NCBI GenBank assembly: GCA_035310985.1 | Contig: DATGDH010000139.1 | Span: forward strand, 124,001-188,000 | Direction: 5' to 3' | From: DAHVFK01 sp035310985 | GTDB taxonomy: Bacteria; Pseudomonadota; Gammaproteobacteria; Burkholderiales; SG8-39 | DNA length: 64,000 nt | Shown here: positions 1-11,427 of the stretch, in pieces | Layout of the letters: each line of letters starts with the position of its first letter | Numbering within the stretch: position 1 is the stretch's first letter | Made by a program: the position numbers and the translations under genes | Notes under the pieces: model-generated | The model's database searches: none | What the model saw: only the letters and a program-made list of their open reading frames with translations | What the model was told of the DNA's origin: nothing

Positions 1-1
1 C

Positions 2-607
2 TCCGAGCCGCGCGCCGATCAGGAAGTCATCCGGCCGTGGTCGAACCCGATGTACAAGCAGGGCCACCTCGCGATCCTCAAGGGCAACCTCGCCACCGAG
101 GGCTGCGTGGCGAAGATCACCGGCCTTAAGAAGACCTCGATCACCGGCCCGGCACGAGTATTCGACTCCGAGCCCGCGGCGATGAAGGCGATCATGGCGA
201 AGAGAATCAAGCCCGGCGACGTGATTGTGATCCGCTACGAGGGGCCGAAAGGCGGTCCAGGCATGCAGGAGATGTTGGCACCCACTTCGGCGCTTATCGG
301 CCAGGGACTAGGCGAATCGGTTGGCCTGCTCACCGACGGGCGTTTCTCGGGCGGTACCTGGGGCATGGTGGTCGGCCACGTGGCGCCGGAGGCCTACGTC
401 GGCGGCACGATCGCGCTGGTGAAGGACGGCGATTCGGTCACCATCGATGCAGGAAAGCGCCTTATTCAGCTAAACGTCCCGGCCAAGGAACTCGCCGCAC
501 GCAGGAAAAAGTGGAAGGCGCCTAAGCCACGCTACACGCGCGGCGTGCTCGCTAAGTACATGAAGTTGGTGTCGACAGCCTCCAAGGGCGCGATCACCGA
601 CGATTCC

Positions 608-616
<9 letters not shown>
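2..616 (+). CDS. ilvD: Dihydroxy-acid dehydratase, C-terminal part (cut by window start)
   Basis: The frame is open from base 2 to a TGA at 614-616, so only about the last 204 residues are present. IlvD/Edd dehydratases remove water from 2,3-dihydroxy acids in valine, isoleucine and leucine synthesis and use an Fe-S cluster. The visible part carries the family's second signature: a GGPGMQEML stretch followed by LTDGRFSGGTWG and GHVAPEA. The N-terminal cluster-binding cysteines lie outside the window. The last bases overlap the convergent acyl-CoA ligase gene by 9 bp. The Edd paralogue (6-phosphogluconate dehydratase) is a less likely alternative, because the C-terminal tail with ARRKKW is IlvD-like. 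Confidence 0.9.
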
Positions 617-2095
<1,479 letters not shown>

Positions 2096-2142
2096 GCGGC
2101 GCGAAATTGTATCAACCGCGACGCGCGTGCCAGAATTCCGGC

Positions 2143-3279
2143 ATGAATCCGCTCCTTTTCGCGCCGATCACCCTTCGCAGAGTAACCGCGCGCAACAGGG
2201 CCGTCATCTCACCGATGTGCACCTATTCGGCGGCGGACGGCATGGCGCAGGACTGGCACCTGGTGCACCTGGGCAAGTTCGCCCTGGGCGGCGCCGGCAT
2301 CGTGTTCGTCGAGGCGACCGCAGTCGAGGCGCGCGGCCGCATCACGCACGGCTGCCTCGGCATCTGGTCCGATGCGCACGCGCGCGCGCTCGGGCGTATC
2401 GCGCCGTTTCTCAAGGCGCACGGCGCGCTGCCCGCGATCCAGCTCGCGCACGCGGGACGAAAGGCGAGCATGCAGCGTCCCTGGTTTGGCAACGGCCCCC
2501 TCGGACCCGAGGACGCGGCGCGCGGCGACCGGTCCTGGCAGATCGTCGGCCCGACCGCCGAGCCCGCGGCGGAAGGCTGGCTCGCGCCGCACGCCATGAC
2601 GCGCGTCGACATCGACGAGGTCGTCGGCGCCTTCGCCGCCGCGGCGCGGCGCGCGCACGCAGCGGGCTTCGATATCGTCGAGCTGCACGGCGCGCACGGT
2701 TACCTGATCCACAGCTTCCTTTCGCCGTTGTCCAACACCCGCAGCGACGGCTACGGCGGCGCGCTCGGCGGGCGAATGCGCCTCGCGCTCGAGGTGGTCG
2801 ACGCGGTGCGCGCGGCCTGGCCGGCGGACAAGCCCCTCTTCTTTCGCATCTCGTCGGTCGACGGCGTCGGCGGCCCCGGCTGGAAGATCGAGGACTCGAT
2901 CGAGCTCGCGCGCGCGCTGAAGGCGCATGGCGTCGACGTGATCGACTGTTCCTCGGGCGGTATCTCGGGCCCGGTGACTTCGGCCATGGTGCCGCGCGAG
3001 CTCGGCTTTCAGGTGCCGTATGCGGCCGCCGTGCGCCGCGAGGCGGCCATCGCCACGCAGGCGGTCGGGCTGATCCTCGATGGGCCGCAGGCCGAGGCGA
3101 TCCTGCAATCCGGAGCGGCTGACCTCGTCGCGGTGGCGCGCGAGGCGCTGGTCGATCCGTTTTGGGCGCATCACGCGGCGCGCGCGCTCGGCGTCGACGC
3201 CGATTTCGGCGGCTGGCCGGAACAGTACGGCTGGTGGCTGAAACGCCGTGCGAAGCTGCTCGCGGCCATCGGCCGCTAG
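2143..3279 (+). CDS. NADH:flavin oxidoreductase, old yellow enzyme family (YqjM-like)
   Basis: A 378-residue FMN-dependent TIM-barrel protein that would reduce activated C=C bonds of enones or nitro compounds with NAD(P)H. It begins with NPLLFAPITLRRVTARNR and SPMCTYSA, the usual N-terminus of the YqjM/xenobiotic-reductase branch, with the Cys of SPMCTYSA near residue 25. The active-site region FDIVELHGAHGYLIHSFLSP and the following SNTRSDGYGG are intact. The ATG at 2143 is preferred over an in-frame TTG at 2107, because the family starts at this point. The gene is 47 bp from the divergent ligase. Physiological substrate unknown. Confidence 0.88.
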   Translation: MNPLLFAPITLRRVTARNRAVISPMCTYSAADGMAQDWHLVHLGKFALGGAGIVFVEATAVEARGRITHGCLGIWSDAHARALGRIAPFLKAHGALPAIQLAHAGRKASMQRPWFGNGPLGPEDAARGDRSWQIVGPTAEPAAEGWLAPHAMTRVDIDEVVGAFAAAARRAHAAGFDIVELHGAHGYLIHSFLSPLSNTRSDGYGGALGGRMRLALEVVDAVRAAWPADKPLFFRISSVDGVGGPGWKIEDSIELARALKAHGVDVIDCSSGGISGPVTSAMVPRELGFQVPYAAAVRREAAIATQAVGLILDGPQAEAILQSGAADLVAVAREALVDPFWAHHAARALGVDADFGGWPEQYGWWLKRRAKLLAAIGR

Positions 3280-3364
3280 CTACGAACCAAAGTCTTCGGT
3301 TCACTCTGCATCGTTATCGGTCTCATACAATAAGCGGATTTAAGTACTCCCTGATCAACTTTGT

Positions 3365-3697
3365 ATGAGCTGGGCAGAATTTGTTCTTTGGCTAACCTAC
3401 GGTTTTTCGTTCGGCGCAGTAATACTTGTAAATCTGATTCTCTATTCGACGATTCTTCGTCCGCCGGTTAAAGGCGCGTCGCCGACGGAGCAAATACGCA
3501 CCTTTGTATTGCGCCTTCCATTCGCTGTGGTTGGTATCGTCAGTCTTATGCCTCTACGGCCTCTTCGTCTTGCTTATGACCAGCATGAATTGGCGGGAGC
3601 CATCATTTTCCTTTGCTTCGTGGTGTTGACGGTTGTTATTGGTCTGAAAGTCTTGCTTCCGCGCTTCGTTACCATCAAGACAATGACCGACGACTAA
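3365..3697 (+). CDS. Hypothetical small membrane protein
   Basis: A 110-residue protein that I do not recognise. It shows three hydrophobic segments: about residues 5-27 (FVLWLTYGFSFGAVILVNLIL), 48-65 and 77-100 (AGAIIFLCFVVLTVVIGLKVLL); the first is given as two parts, FVLWLTYGFSF and GAVILVNLIL. The ATG follows an AT-rich leader with a TACAAT hexamer at 3326-3331 but no convincing -35. The region is clearly less GC-rich than its neighbours, roughly half GC by eye, and uses codons with A or T in third position, which suggests later acquisition. A second small membrane-protein frame follows 29 bp downstream. Confidence 0.55.
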   Translation: MSWAEFVLWLTYGFSFGAVILVNLILYSTILRPPVKGASPTEQIRTFVLRLPFAVVGIVSLMPLRPLRLAYDQHELAGAIIFLCFVVLTVVIGLKVLLPRFVTIKTMTDD

Positions 3698-3726
3698 CGC
3701 ACCCTCATCTGCGCGAGAAACTGTAC

Positions 3727-4014
3727 TTGGAGCAATTGCTATTGGCTGTTGGTTATGGCTGGATGACTGGTAGCGCGCTTTTCTTGTTGAGTCTCTTCGT
3801 AAGGTTTCCTCGGGTGAATGGTCGGAGTGGATGGTTGTACCGACTGGTTCTTCTGATACCAGTCCCCGTCGTCCTCGTTGGGCTGGCTTTTATCGGAGAC
3901 ATCCTGTTCAAGTACAAACGGATGGGAGTGGGCACTACCTATGTAGAAGCGGGTCTCGCTGCGGTTGTTGTATTCGCGCTTTGTTCGCGTGCACTACGAA
4001 ATCGACAAAGGTGA
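3727..4014 (+). CDS. Hypothetical small membrane protein (start uncertain)
   Basis: An open frame with two or three hydrophobic stretches (LLLAVGYGWMTGSALFLLSL, LVLLIPVPVVLVGLAFIG and AGLAAVVVFALC). No family is recognised. The start is uncertain: a TTG at 3727 gives 95 residues, an ATG at 3763 gives 83, and neither has a strong ribosome-binding site. It sits in the same low-GC patch as the preceding gene and probably forms a pair with it. The 175 bp after it, up to the next gene, hold nothing I can identify. Confidence 0.4.
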   Translation: MEQLLLAVGYGWMTGSALFLLSLFVRFPRVNGRSGWLYRLVLLIPVPVVLVGLAFIGDILFKYKRMGVGTTYVEAGLAAVVVFALCSRALRNRQR

Positions 4015-4189
4015 ATATTTGCTTCATTCGGGGAGCCATCTCGTTCGTTGAATTGCGGCACGCCTGCGTAGCCAACTCGTAGCCTCGCAGGATTTGGCAA
4101 CGCTGCCATTCGAATTTGCATCGCTACATCGAGAGATGGCAGGCGTCGCACGTCGTTAACTTGACAAGCAGCAACTCTCACTTCCGCGC

Positions 4190-4774
4190 CTAAAAGCCCG
4201 AGCCGGGCTGCTTCAGGAACTCGAGCTCTTCGGGCGTGCTCCGTCGCCCGAGTGCTTCGTTGCGGTGGGGAAAGCGGCCGAAGCGCGCGATGATCTCGTG
4301 GTGCCGCGCTGCGTACTGGTACACGTCATTCGTTTCCTCGAATTCCTCGAGCGGCCGCATCAGGCCGAGGCACAGCAACTGGTCCTCCAGCGCCTCGCTG
4401 TGCTCGAACGGCAGGTAGGTGAACATCCGCTCGACAGGCAGCATTTCCCGGTCGTAGCCCATTGCGAGCGCGTGGCGCGCCGCGTCGAGCGCGCGACCAT
4501 CGCTCGCGAAGGCGCGTGCGCTGCCGCGAAACATGTTGCGCGGAAACTGGTCGAGCAGCACGATGAGCGCGAGGCAGTCGCCGGACTCGTCCTGCCAGCG
4601 CGCTAGGTCTCCGTGCGCGGCTGCCTCGTACAATGCGAGGAAGCGCTCGCGGATCGCGGCGTCGAACGCCGCGTCCTTGCTGAACCATTCCTTGCGCCGC
4701 TTGCCGTACTCGCTTTTGTTGCCGAACCAGAAGCTCAAGACCTGGCCGGTGCGAGGGTCTTTTGTGGGTCGCAT
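4190..4774 (-). CDS. DUF924 family protein
   Basis: A 194-residue protein matching the DUF924 family by the motifs VLSFWFG near the N-terminus, LALIVLLDQFPRNMFRGSARAFASD in the centre (LLDQFPRNMFRG is the hallmark) and YLPFEHSE towards the end. The family is helical with a tetratricopeptide-like fold and has no established activity. The ATG at 4774 (MRPTKDP) is preferred to an upstream in-frame ATG at 4822, because the latter would overlap the divergent gene that starts at 4815. Only 40 bp separate the two divergent starts, so their promoters must overlap or lie inside coding sequence. Confidence 0.8.
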   Translation of the reverse strand: MRPTKDPRTGQVLSFWFGNKSEYGKRRKEWFSKDAAFDAAIRERFLALYEAAAHGDLARWQDESGDCLALIVLLDQFPRNMFRGSARAFASDGRALDAARHALAMGYDREMLPVERMFTYLPFEHSEALEDQLLCLGLMRPLEEFEETNDVYQYAARHHEIIARFGRFPHRNEALGRRSTPEELEFLKQPGSGF

Positions 4775-4814
4775 CGTCGAATGCTGCAATAATTCGCCGC
4801 CCGGAGCATATGCC

Positions 4815-6836
<2,022 letters not shown>

Positions 6837-6869
6837 GATTAATTCACATTCGTTCAAGAGGAGTCGTTG

Positions 6870-7178
6870 ATGAAGCGCATTGCAGTTCCCTTACTGCTCG
6901 TCGGCCTGGCAGCCGCTTTGCCGGCCAAGGCGGACGAGGCAATGGCCAGGAAGTACAACTGCCTGGCCTGCCACGCGGTGGACCATAAAGTCGTCGGGCC
7001 CGCATACAAGGACGTCGCCAAGAAGTACGCCGGGCAGAAAGATGCCGAAGCCAAGCTGATCGAGAAGGTCAAGAAAGGCGGCTCGGGCGTCTGGGGCAAC
7101 ATCCCCATGCCGCCGAATTCCGCCGTGCCCGATGCAGACATCAAGAAGCTGGTGGAGTGGGTCTTGTCGCTCAAGTAG
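6870..7178 (+). CDS. Small periplasmic class I cytochrome c (c551/c552 type)
   Basis: A 102-residue precursor with a signal peptide ending at AKA-DEA near residue 23, a single haem-binding CLACH motif in YNCLACHAV and a distal methionine in the typical IPMPPN loop. This is the pattern of the small electron carriers of the c551/c552 type, which shuttle electrons in the periplasm to terminal oxidases or denitrification enzymes. The ATG at 6870 follows a clear AAGAGGAG ribosome-binding site. The gene is monocistronic, ended by a strong hairpin terminator at 7201-7232. Confidence 0.92.
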   Translation: MKRIAVPLLLVGLAAALPAKADEAMARKYNCLACHAVDHKVVGPAYKDVAKKYAGQKDAEAKLIEKVKKGGSGVWGNIPMPPNSAVPDADIKKLVEWVLSLK

Positions 7179-7200
7179 CCGAACGAAGCGGATTGCGATG

Positions 7201-7232
7201 AAGGCCGGGCTTGCCCGGCCTTCTTCATTTTT
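7201..7232 (+). terminator. Rho-independent terminator after cytochrome c gene
   Basis: AAGGCCGGGC and GCCCGGCCTT form a perfect 10-bp inverted repeat at 7201-7222, followed by a T-rich tract ending in six T at about 7224-7232. It separates the cytochrome gene from the liv operon. Confidence 0.9.
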
Positions 7233-7283
7233 GCCGGTGCTATCATGCCTTCCCTCGTAGATTCCCAATCTTGCGGAGGTTCC

Positions 7284-8516
7284 ATGCGGCAGCCCAAGTT
7301 CGGTATTTCGTTGCTGGTCGCGGCCGGCGCGCTGTCCCTTGCGGGCTGCGGTGAGGAGAAGAAGCCGGAACCGGCGAAGACGCAGGCGCAGGCGCCCGCG
7401 GTGCCCACGATCGAGATCAAGATCGGGCACGTCGCGCCGCTCACCGGAGGCATCGCGCACCTCGGCAAGGACAACGAGAACGGCGCGCGTCTCGCGATCG
7501 ACCAGGCGAACGCGGCGAAGATCATGATCGGCGGGAAGCTCGCGCACTTCGAGCTGCTGGCCGAGGACGACCAGGCGGACCCGAAAGTTGCCACGACCGT
7601 GGCGCAGAAGCTCGTCGACGCGAAGGTCGCGGGCGTAGACGGGCACCTGAACTCCGGCACGACGATTCCTGCCTCGGCGATTTACCACCAGGCGGGCATT
7701 CCGATGATCACCGGCTCGGCGACTAACCCGATGCTCACCGAGCAGGGCTTCGACAACGTGTTCCGCGTGGTCGGCCGCGACGATCAGCAGGGCCCTGCGA
7801 TCGCCAGCTATCTCGCCGCCACGGACAAGCCGAAGGTCGTCGCCGTCATCGACGATGCGACGGCCTACGGCCAGGGTCTGGCCGACGAAGTCGCCAAGAC
7901 GCTCAAGGCCGCCGGGATCAAGGTGCTCGCGCGGGAGAAGGGCACCGACAAGACCACGGACTGGAAGGCGGTGCTCACCAAGATAAAAGGCGAGAAGCCA
8001 GACGCGGTGTTCTATGGAGGGATGGACGCAACGGGCGGCCCGCTGATCAAGCAAGGCAAGGAGCTCGGGCTCGACGCGGTGTACGCCTTCGGCGACGGCG
8101 CGTGCACCGACAAGATGGCCGAGCTCGCGGGACAGGCCGCAGAGGGCATGCTGTGCTCGCAGGCAGGCATCCCGCCGCAGGCGGCGTCGAGGTCCTTCCT
8201 CGACGCGTACAAGGCGAAATTCAACACCGATCCGATCCTGTACGCACCGTTCACCTACGACGCGGCGAACCTGCTGATCGAGGCGATGCGAGAAGCCGGC
8301 TCCGCCGATCCGGCGAAGTATCTGCCGGCGCTGCACAAGATCAGCTACATGGGCGCGACGGGCCGCATCGAGTTCGACGCCAAGGGCGACCGCAAGGACG
8401 CCGAGATCACGATCTTTTCCATGAAGAACGGCAAGATCGCTCCGATCGCCGTGGTGAAGAGCGGCAAGACCATGACCTACGATGAGTTCCTGAAGGGCAT
8501 GGGCGGCGCCAAGTAG
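7284..8516 (+). CDS. Branched-chain amino-acid-type ABC transporter, substrate-binding lipoprotein
   Basis: A 410-residue periplasmic binding protein of the LivJ/LivK (type I) family. Unlike the freely soluble E. coli protein, it has a lipoprotein signal with lipobox LSLAGC at about residues 17-22, followed by a charged linker, so it is probably anchored. The mature part has the family's IGHVAPLTGGIAHLGKDNENGARLAID start, shown here as IGHVAPLTGGIAHLGKD and NENGARLAID, and the DDATAYGQGLADE hinge motif. The ATG at 7284 follows GCGGAGG; the frame is open upstream. It is the first gene of a five-gene importer operon, with a hairpin between it and the permease genes that would leave the binding protein more highly expressed. 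Ligand unknown: amino acids, or aromatic or short-chain acids, are all known for the family. Confidence 0.9.
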   Translation: MRQPKFGISLLVAAGALSLAGCGEEKKPEPAKTQAQAPAVPTIEIKIGHVAPLTGGIAHLGKDNENGARLAIDQANAAKIMIGGKLAHFELLAEDDQADPKVATTVAQKLVDAKVAGVDGHLNSGTTIPASAIYHQAGIPMITGSATNPMLTEQGFDNVFRVVGRDDQQGPAIASYLAATDKPKVVAVIDDATAYGQGLADEVAKTLKAAGIKVLAREKGTDKTTDWKAVLTKIKGEKPDAVFYGGMDATGGPLIKQGKELGLDAVYAFGDGACTDKMAELAGQAAEGMLCSQAGIPPQAASRSFLDAYKAKFNTDPILYAPFTYDAANLLIEAMREAGSADPAKYLPALHKISYMGATGRIEFDAKGDRKDAEITIFSMKNGKIAPIAVVKSGKTMTYDEFLKGMGGAK

Positions 8517-8539
8517 TCCACTGCGCGTCTTGCGATGAG

Positions 8540-8573
8540 GCAAGCGGCACCTTCGGGTGCCGTTTGCATTTTT
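8540..8573 (+). terminator. Intercistronic terminator/attenuator hairpin in the liv operon
   Basis: GCAAGCGGCACC and GGTGCCGTTTGC (one G-T pair) form a 12-bp stem around a TTCG tetraloop at 8540-8567, followed by five T. It lies between the binding-protein gene and the permease gene and would reduce read-through, giving the excess of binding protein usual for such importers. The stem would also protect the 3' end of the upstream message. Confidence 0.8.
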
Positions 8574-8609
8574 GGCGCCGGTCGCGGCGTTTGCTAGGCT
8601 TCGGCCGCG

Positions 8610-9596
8610 ATGGACATCTTCCTGCAGCAGGTTGTCAACGGCCTGACGCTGGGTGCCGTGTACGCCATCGTCGCGCTCGGCTACACGATGGTCTACGGGA
8701 TCATCCAGCTCATCAACTTCGCGCACGGCGAAGTGGTCATGATCGGAGCGATGGTGGCCCTGAGCGTGATCAACCTGCTTGCGGATGCGGGCCTGCCGCC
8801 GCTCGTCGTCGTGCTGACGGGCGCGGCGTGCGCCATTCCGGTGTGCATGGTCGTCGCCTACGCAATGGAGCGTCTGGCTTACCGGCCGCTGCGCCGCGCT
8901 CCGCGCCTTGCGCCGCTGATCACCGCGATCGGCGTGTCGATCATCCTGCAGCATCTGGCCATGCTGGTGTGGAGCCGCAACGTGCTCGCGTTCCCCCAGA
9001 TCATCGACATGCGGGTCTACACGGTCGCGGGCGCGGTGATCACCAATGTGCAGATAGCGATCCTCGCTTCTTGCGTGGCGCTCATGGCCGCGCTGGCCTG
9101 GCTCGTCTACCGGACCCGCCTGGGTACCGCGATGCGCGCCACGGCGCAGAATCCCCAAGTCGCAGGCTTGATGGGCATCGATGCGAACCGCGTCATCGCG
9201 ACGACCTTCCTCATCGGTGCCGCACTCGCCGCGATCGCCGGAGTCATGGTCGGCACCTATTACGGCGTGGCGCAGTACACCATGGGCTCGATCCTCGGCC
9301 TGAAGGCCTTTTCCGCCGCAGTGCTCGGCGGCATCGGAAACATTCCCGGCGCGATGCTGGGCGGTGTGCTGCTCGGCGTCGTCGAGGCGCTCGGCGCGGG
9401 ATACATCGGCAACCTTACCGACCTTTGCAGCTATCCCGTGATCTCCGGCTGGATTGGAGCGCGTTGTGCGGGCGGCGGGCACTTCGTGCTGTTCGGCTCA
9501 AACTACCAGGACGTGTTCGCCTTTGCGGTGCTGATCCTGGTGCTCGTATTGCGGCCTTCCGGGCTGCTCGGCGAGCGCGTGGGTGACCGGGCGTGA
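8610..9596 (+). CDS. livH: Branched-chain amino-acid-type ABC transporter permease LivH
   Basis: A 328-residue inner-membrane permease beginning MDIFLQQVVNGLTLGAVYAI, with the family motif GYTMVYGIIQLINFAHGEV in transmembrane segments 1-2 and RATAQNPQVAGLMGID in the cytoplasmic coupling loop. The C-terminus FGSNYQDVFAFAVLILVLVLRPSGLLGERV is canonical in its parts FGSNYQDVFAFAVL and RPSGLLGERV. Between GYIGNL near residue 268 and FGSNYQDVF there is an extra stretch of about 20 residues with two cysteines (DLCSYPVISGWIGARC) that LivH proteins normally lack. The stop overlaps the livM start (GTGA). Confidence 0.88.
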   Translation: MDIFLQQVVNGLTLGAVYAIVALGYTMVYGIIQLINFAHGEVVMIGAMVALSVINLLADAGLPPLVVVLTGAACAIPVCMVVAYAMERLAYRPLRRAPRLAPLITAIGVSIILQHLAMLVWSRNVLAFPQIIDMRVYTVAGAVITNVQIAILASCVALMAALAWLVYRTRLGTAMRATAQNPQVAGLMGIDANRVIATTFLIGAALAAIAGVMVGTYYGVAQYTMGSILGLKAFSAAVLGGIGNIPGAMLGGVLLGVVEALGAGYIGNLTDLCSYPVISGWIGARCAGGGHFVLFGSNYQDVFAFAVLILVLVLRPSGLLGERVGDRA

Positions 9597-10660
9597 GGGC
9601 GCGGGCGCACCGCAGCCGAGTATGGTTCTGGAGCGGATTGGCACTCGTCGCCGCAATCCTCATGGTATTGCCATTCGCCGTGACGCAGATCGGCACCGCG
9701 TGGGTGCGGGTCACCAATCTGGCGCTGCTGTACATAATGCTCGCGCTCGGCCTGAACATCGTGGTCGGCTTCGCCGGGCTGCTCGATCTGGGCTACATCG
9801 CTTTCTACGGCGTCGGCGCCTACACCTACGCGCTGCTCGCGAGCCCGCAGTTCGGGCTGCATCTGCCGTTCTGGGTCATCCTGCCGATCGGTGCAGCGAT
9901 CGCCGCGCTGTTCGGCGTCCTGCTCGGTGCCCCCACCCTCAAGTTGCGCGGCGACTATCTCGCCATCGTGACGCTCGGCTTCGGCGAGATTATCCGGATA
10001 TTCCTCAACAACCTCGCGCAGCCGGTGAATATCACTAACGGTCCGCAGGGCGTGTACCGCATCGACCCGTTCCGCATCGACGGCCTCAACTTCGCCACCA
10101 ACCAGAAGATCCTCGGGCTGGAATTCTCCGGGCCGATCAAGTACTACTACCTCCTGATCGTGTTCGTCGCGGTGATCATCGGGCTCAATCTGAGGCTGCA
10201 GAACTCGCGCATCGGCCGTGCCTGGGAGGCCATCCGCGAGGACGAAATCGCGGCGCGGGCGATGGGCATCAACACCACGAATCTCAAGCTGCTCGCCTAC
10301 GCGATGGGCGCGACGTTCGGCGGGCTTGCCGGCGGTGTGTTCGCGGCGATCCAGGAGTTCGTCTCGCCCGAGAGCTTCGTCCTCGTCGAGTCGATCCTGG
10401 TCGTATCGATGGTCGTGCTGGGCGGCATGGGCAACATCTGGGGCGTGGTGCTGGGTGCGGTGCTGCTCTCGTTCGTGCCGGAAATCCTGCGCTTCTCGGT
10501 GGCGCCGGTGCAGCAGGCGCTGTTCGGCCGCATGCTCATCGAACCCGAGGTGATCCGCATGCTGCTGTTCGGCTTTGCGATGGTGCTGGTGATGCTGTTC
10601 CGCCCCGCCGGCCTGCTGCCCTCGGCGGTGCGCAAGCGCGAGCTGACGGAACGCACGTGA
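9593..10660 (+). CDS. livM: Branched-chain amino-acid-type ABC transporter permease LivM
   Basis: A 355-residue polytopic permease, partner of LivH in the translocation channel. It shows YIMLALGLNIVVGFAGLLDLGYIAFYGVGAY, recognisable by the parts LGLNIVVGFAGLLDLGY and IAFYGVGAY, the coupling-helix region GRAWEAIREDEIAARAMGIN and the C-terminal LFRPAGLLPS. The GTG start at 9593 overlaps the livH stop in a GTGA arrangement, so translation is coupled; the gene ends in a second GTGA overlap with livG. Confidence 0.92.
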   Translation: MRARAHRSRVWFWSGLALVAAILMVLPFAVTQIGTAWVRVTNLALLYIMLALGLNIVVGFAGLLDLGYIAFYGVGAYTYALLASPQFGLHLPFWVILPIGAAIAALFGVLLGAPTLKLRGDYLAIVTLGFGEIIRIFLNNLAQPVNITNGPQGVYRIDPFRIDGLNFATNQKILGLEFSGPIKYYYLLIVFVAVIIGLNLRLQNSRIGRAWEAIREDEIAARAMGINTTNLKLLAYAMGATFGGLAGGVFAAIQEFVSPESFVLVESILVVSMVVLGGMGNIWGVVLGAVLLSFVPEILRFSVAPVQQALFGRMLIEPEVIRMLLFGFAMVLVMLFRPAGLLPSAVRKRELTERT

Positions 10661-11427
10661 GCGAGCTCCTGGTCGCGCGCAACGTGGGCAAGCGCTTTGG
10701 CGGCGTGCAGGCGCTGTCGGAGATCTCGTTCTCCATGCGCCGCGGCGAGATCTACGGCCTGATCGGCCCGAACGGCGCCGGCAAGACGACGTTCTTCAAC
10801 GTGCTCACGGGCATCTACGCGCCCGATGCGGGTTCGGTGTCGTTCGACGGCACGCCCCTCGCTGGGCTGAAAGCGCACCAGGTGGCCGCGCGCGGCATCG
10901 CGCGCACCTTTCAGAACATTCGCCTGTTCGGCAATCTGTCGGCGCTCGAGAACGTGATGATCGGCCGCCACGTGCGCACGCGCGCCGGAGTGCTCGGCGC
11001 CATCGTGCGCGATTCCGGCACGCTGGCCGAGGAGCGCGCCATCGAGCGGCGCGCGCTCGAGCTGCTCGAGTATGTCGGGATCCGCGCTCGCGCCAACGAT
11101 CAGGCCGGCAGCCTGCCGTACGGGGATCAGCGCCGGCTCGAGATCGCGCGCGCGCTCGCGACCGACCCCAAGCTGCTGGCGCTCGACGAGCCCGCCGCCG
11201 GGATGAACCCGTCGGAGCGGCTCGCGCTCGGCCGACTGATCGAGCGCATCCGCGACGGCGGGCTCACGGTGCTGCTGATCGAGCACGACATGCGCCTGGT
11301 GATGAAGGTTTGCGATCGCGTGCTGGTGCTCGACTACGGCGAGCGCATCGCCGAAGGCGTCCCGGCCGAGGTGCAGCAGGATCCCAAGGTCATCGAGGCC
11401 TATCTCGGAGCGCCTGCGACGCCATGA
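10657..11427 (+). CDS. livG: Branched-chain amino-acid-type ABC transporter ATP-binding protein LivG
   Basis: A 256-residue ATPase with Walker A GPNGAGKTTFFN near residue 37, the variant signature SLPYGDQRRLEIARAL and Walker B LLALDEPAAGMNP, all normal for LivG, including the long insert between Walker A and signature. It pairs with LivF under the LivHM channel. The start is a GTG overlapping the livM stop, and the gene ends in an ATGA overlap with livF. Confidence 0.93.
   Translation: MSELLVARNVGKRFGGVQALSEISFSMRRGEIYGLIGPNGAGKTTFFNVLTGIYAPDAGSVSFDGTPLAGLKAHQVAARGIARTFQNIRLFGNLSALENVMIGRHVRTRAGVLGAIVRDSGTLAEERAIERRALELLEYVGIRARANDQAGSLPYGDQRRLEIARALATDPKLLALDEPAAGMNPSERLALGRLIERIRDGGLTVLLIEHDMRLVMKVCDRVLVLDYGERIAEGVPAEVQQDPKVIEAYLGAPATP

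Noticed and set aside
4015..4189. Integron attC or attachment site after the low-GC genes
   Set aside because: GTTAAC and CCTAAA-like pieces are present, but no pair of core sites or folded stem with the right spacing could be found.
6891..9482. 863-codon open frame on the minus strand
   Set aside because: It lies wholly opposite the cytochrome c, livK-type and livH genes; its product is a low-complexity run of Arg, His, Asp and Gly without any family motif, as expected for antisense frames in GC-rich coding DNA.
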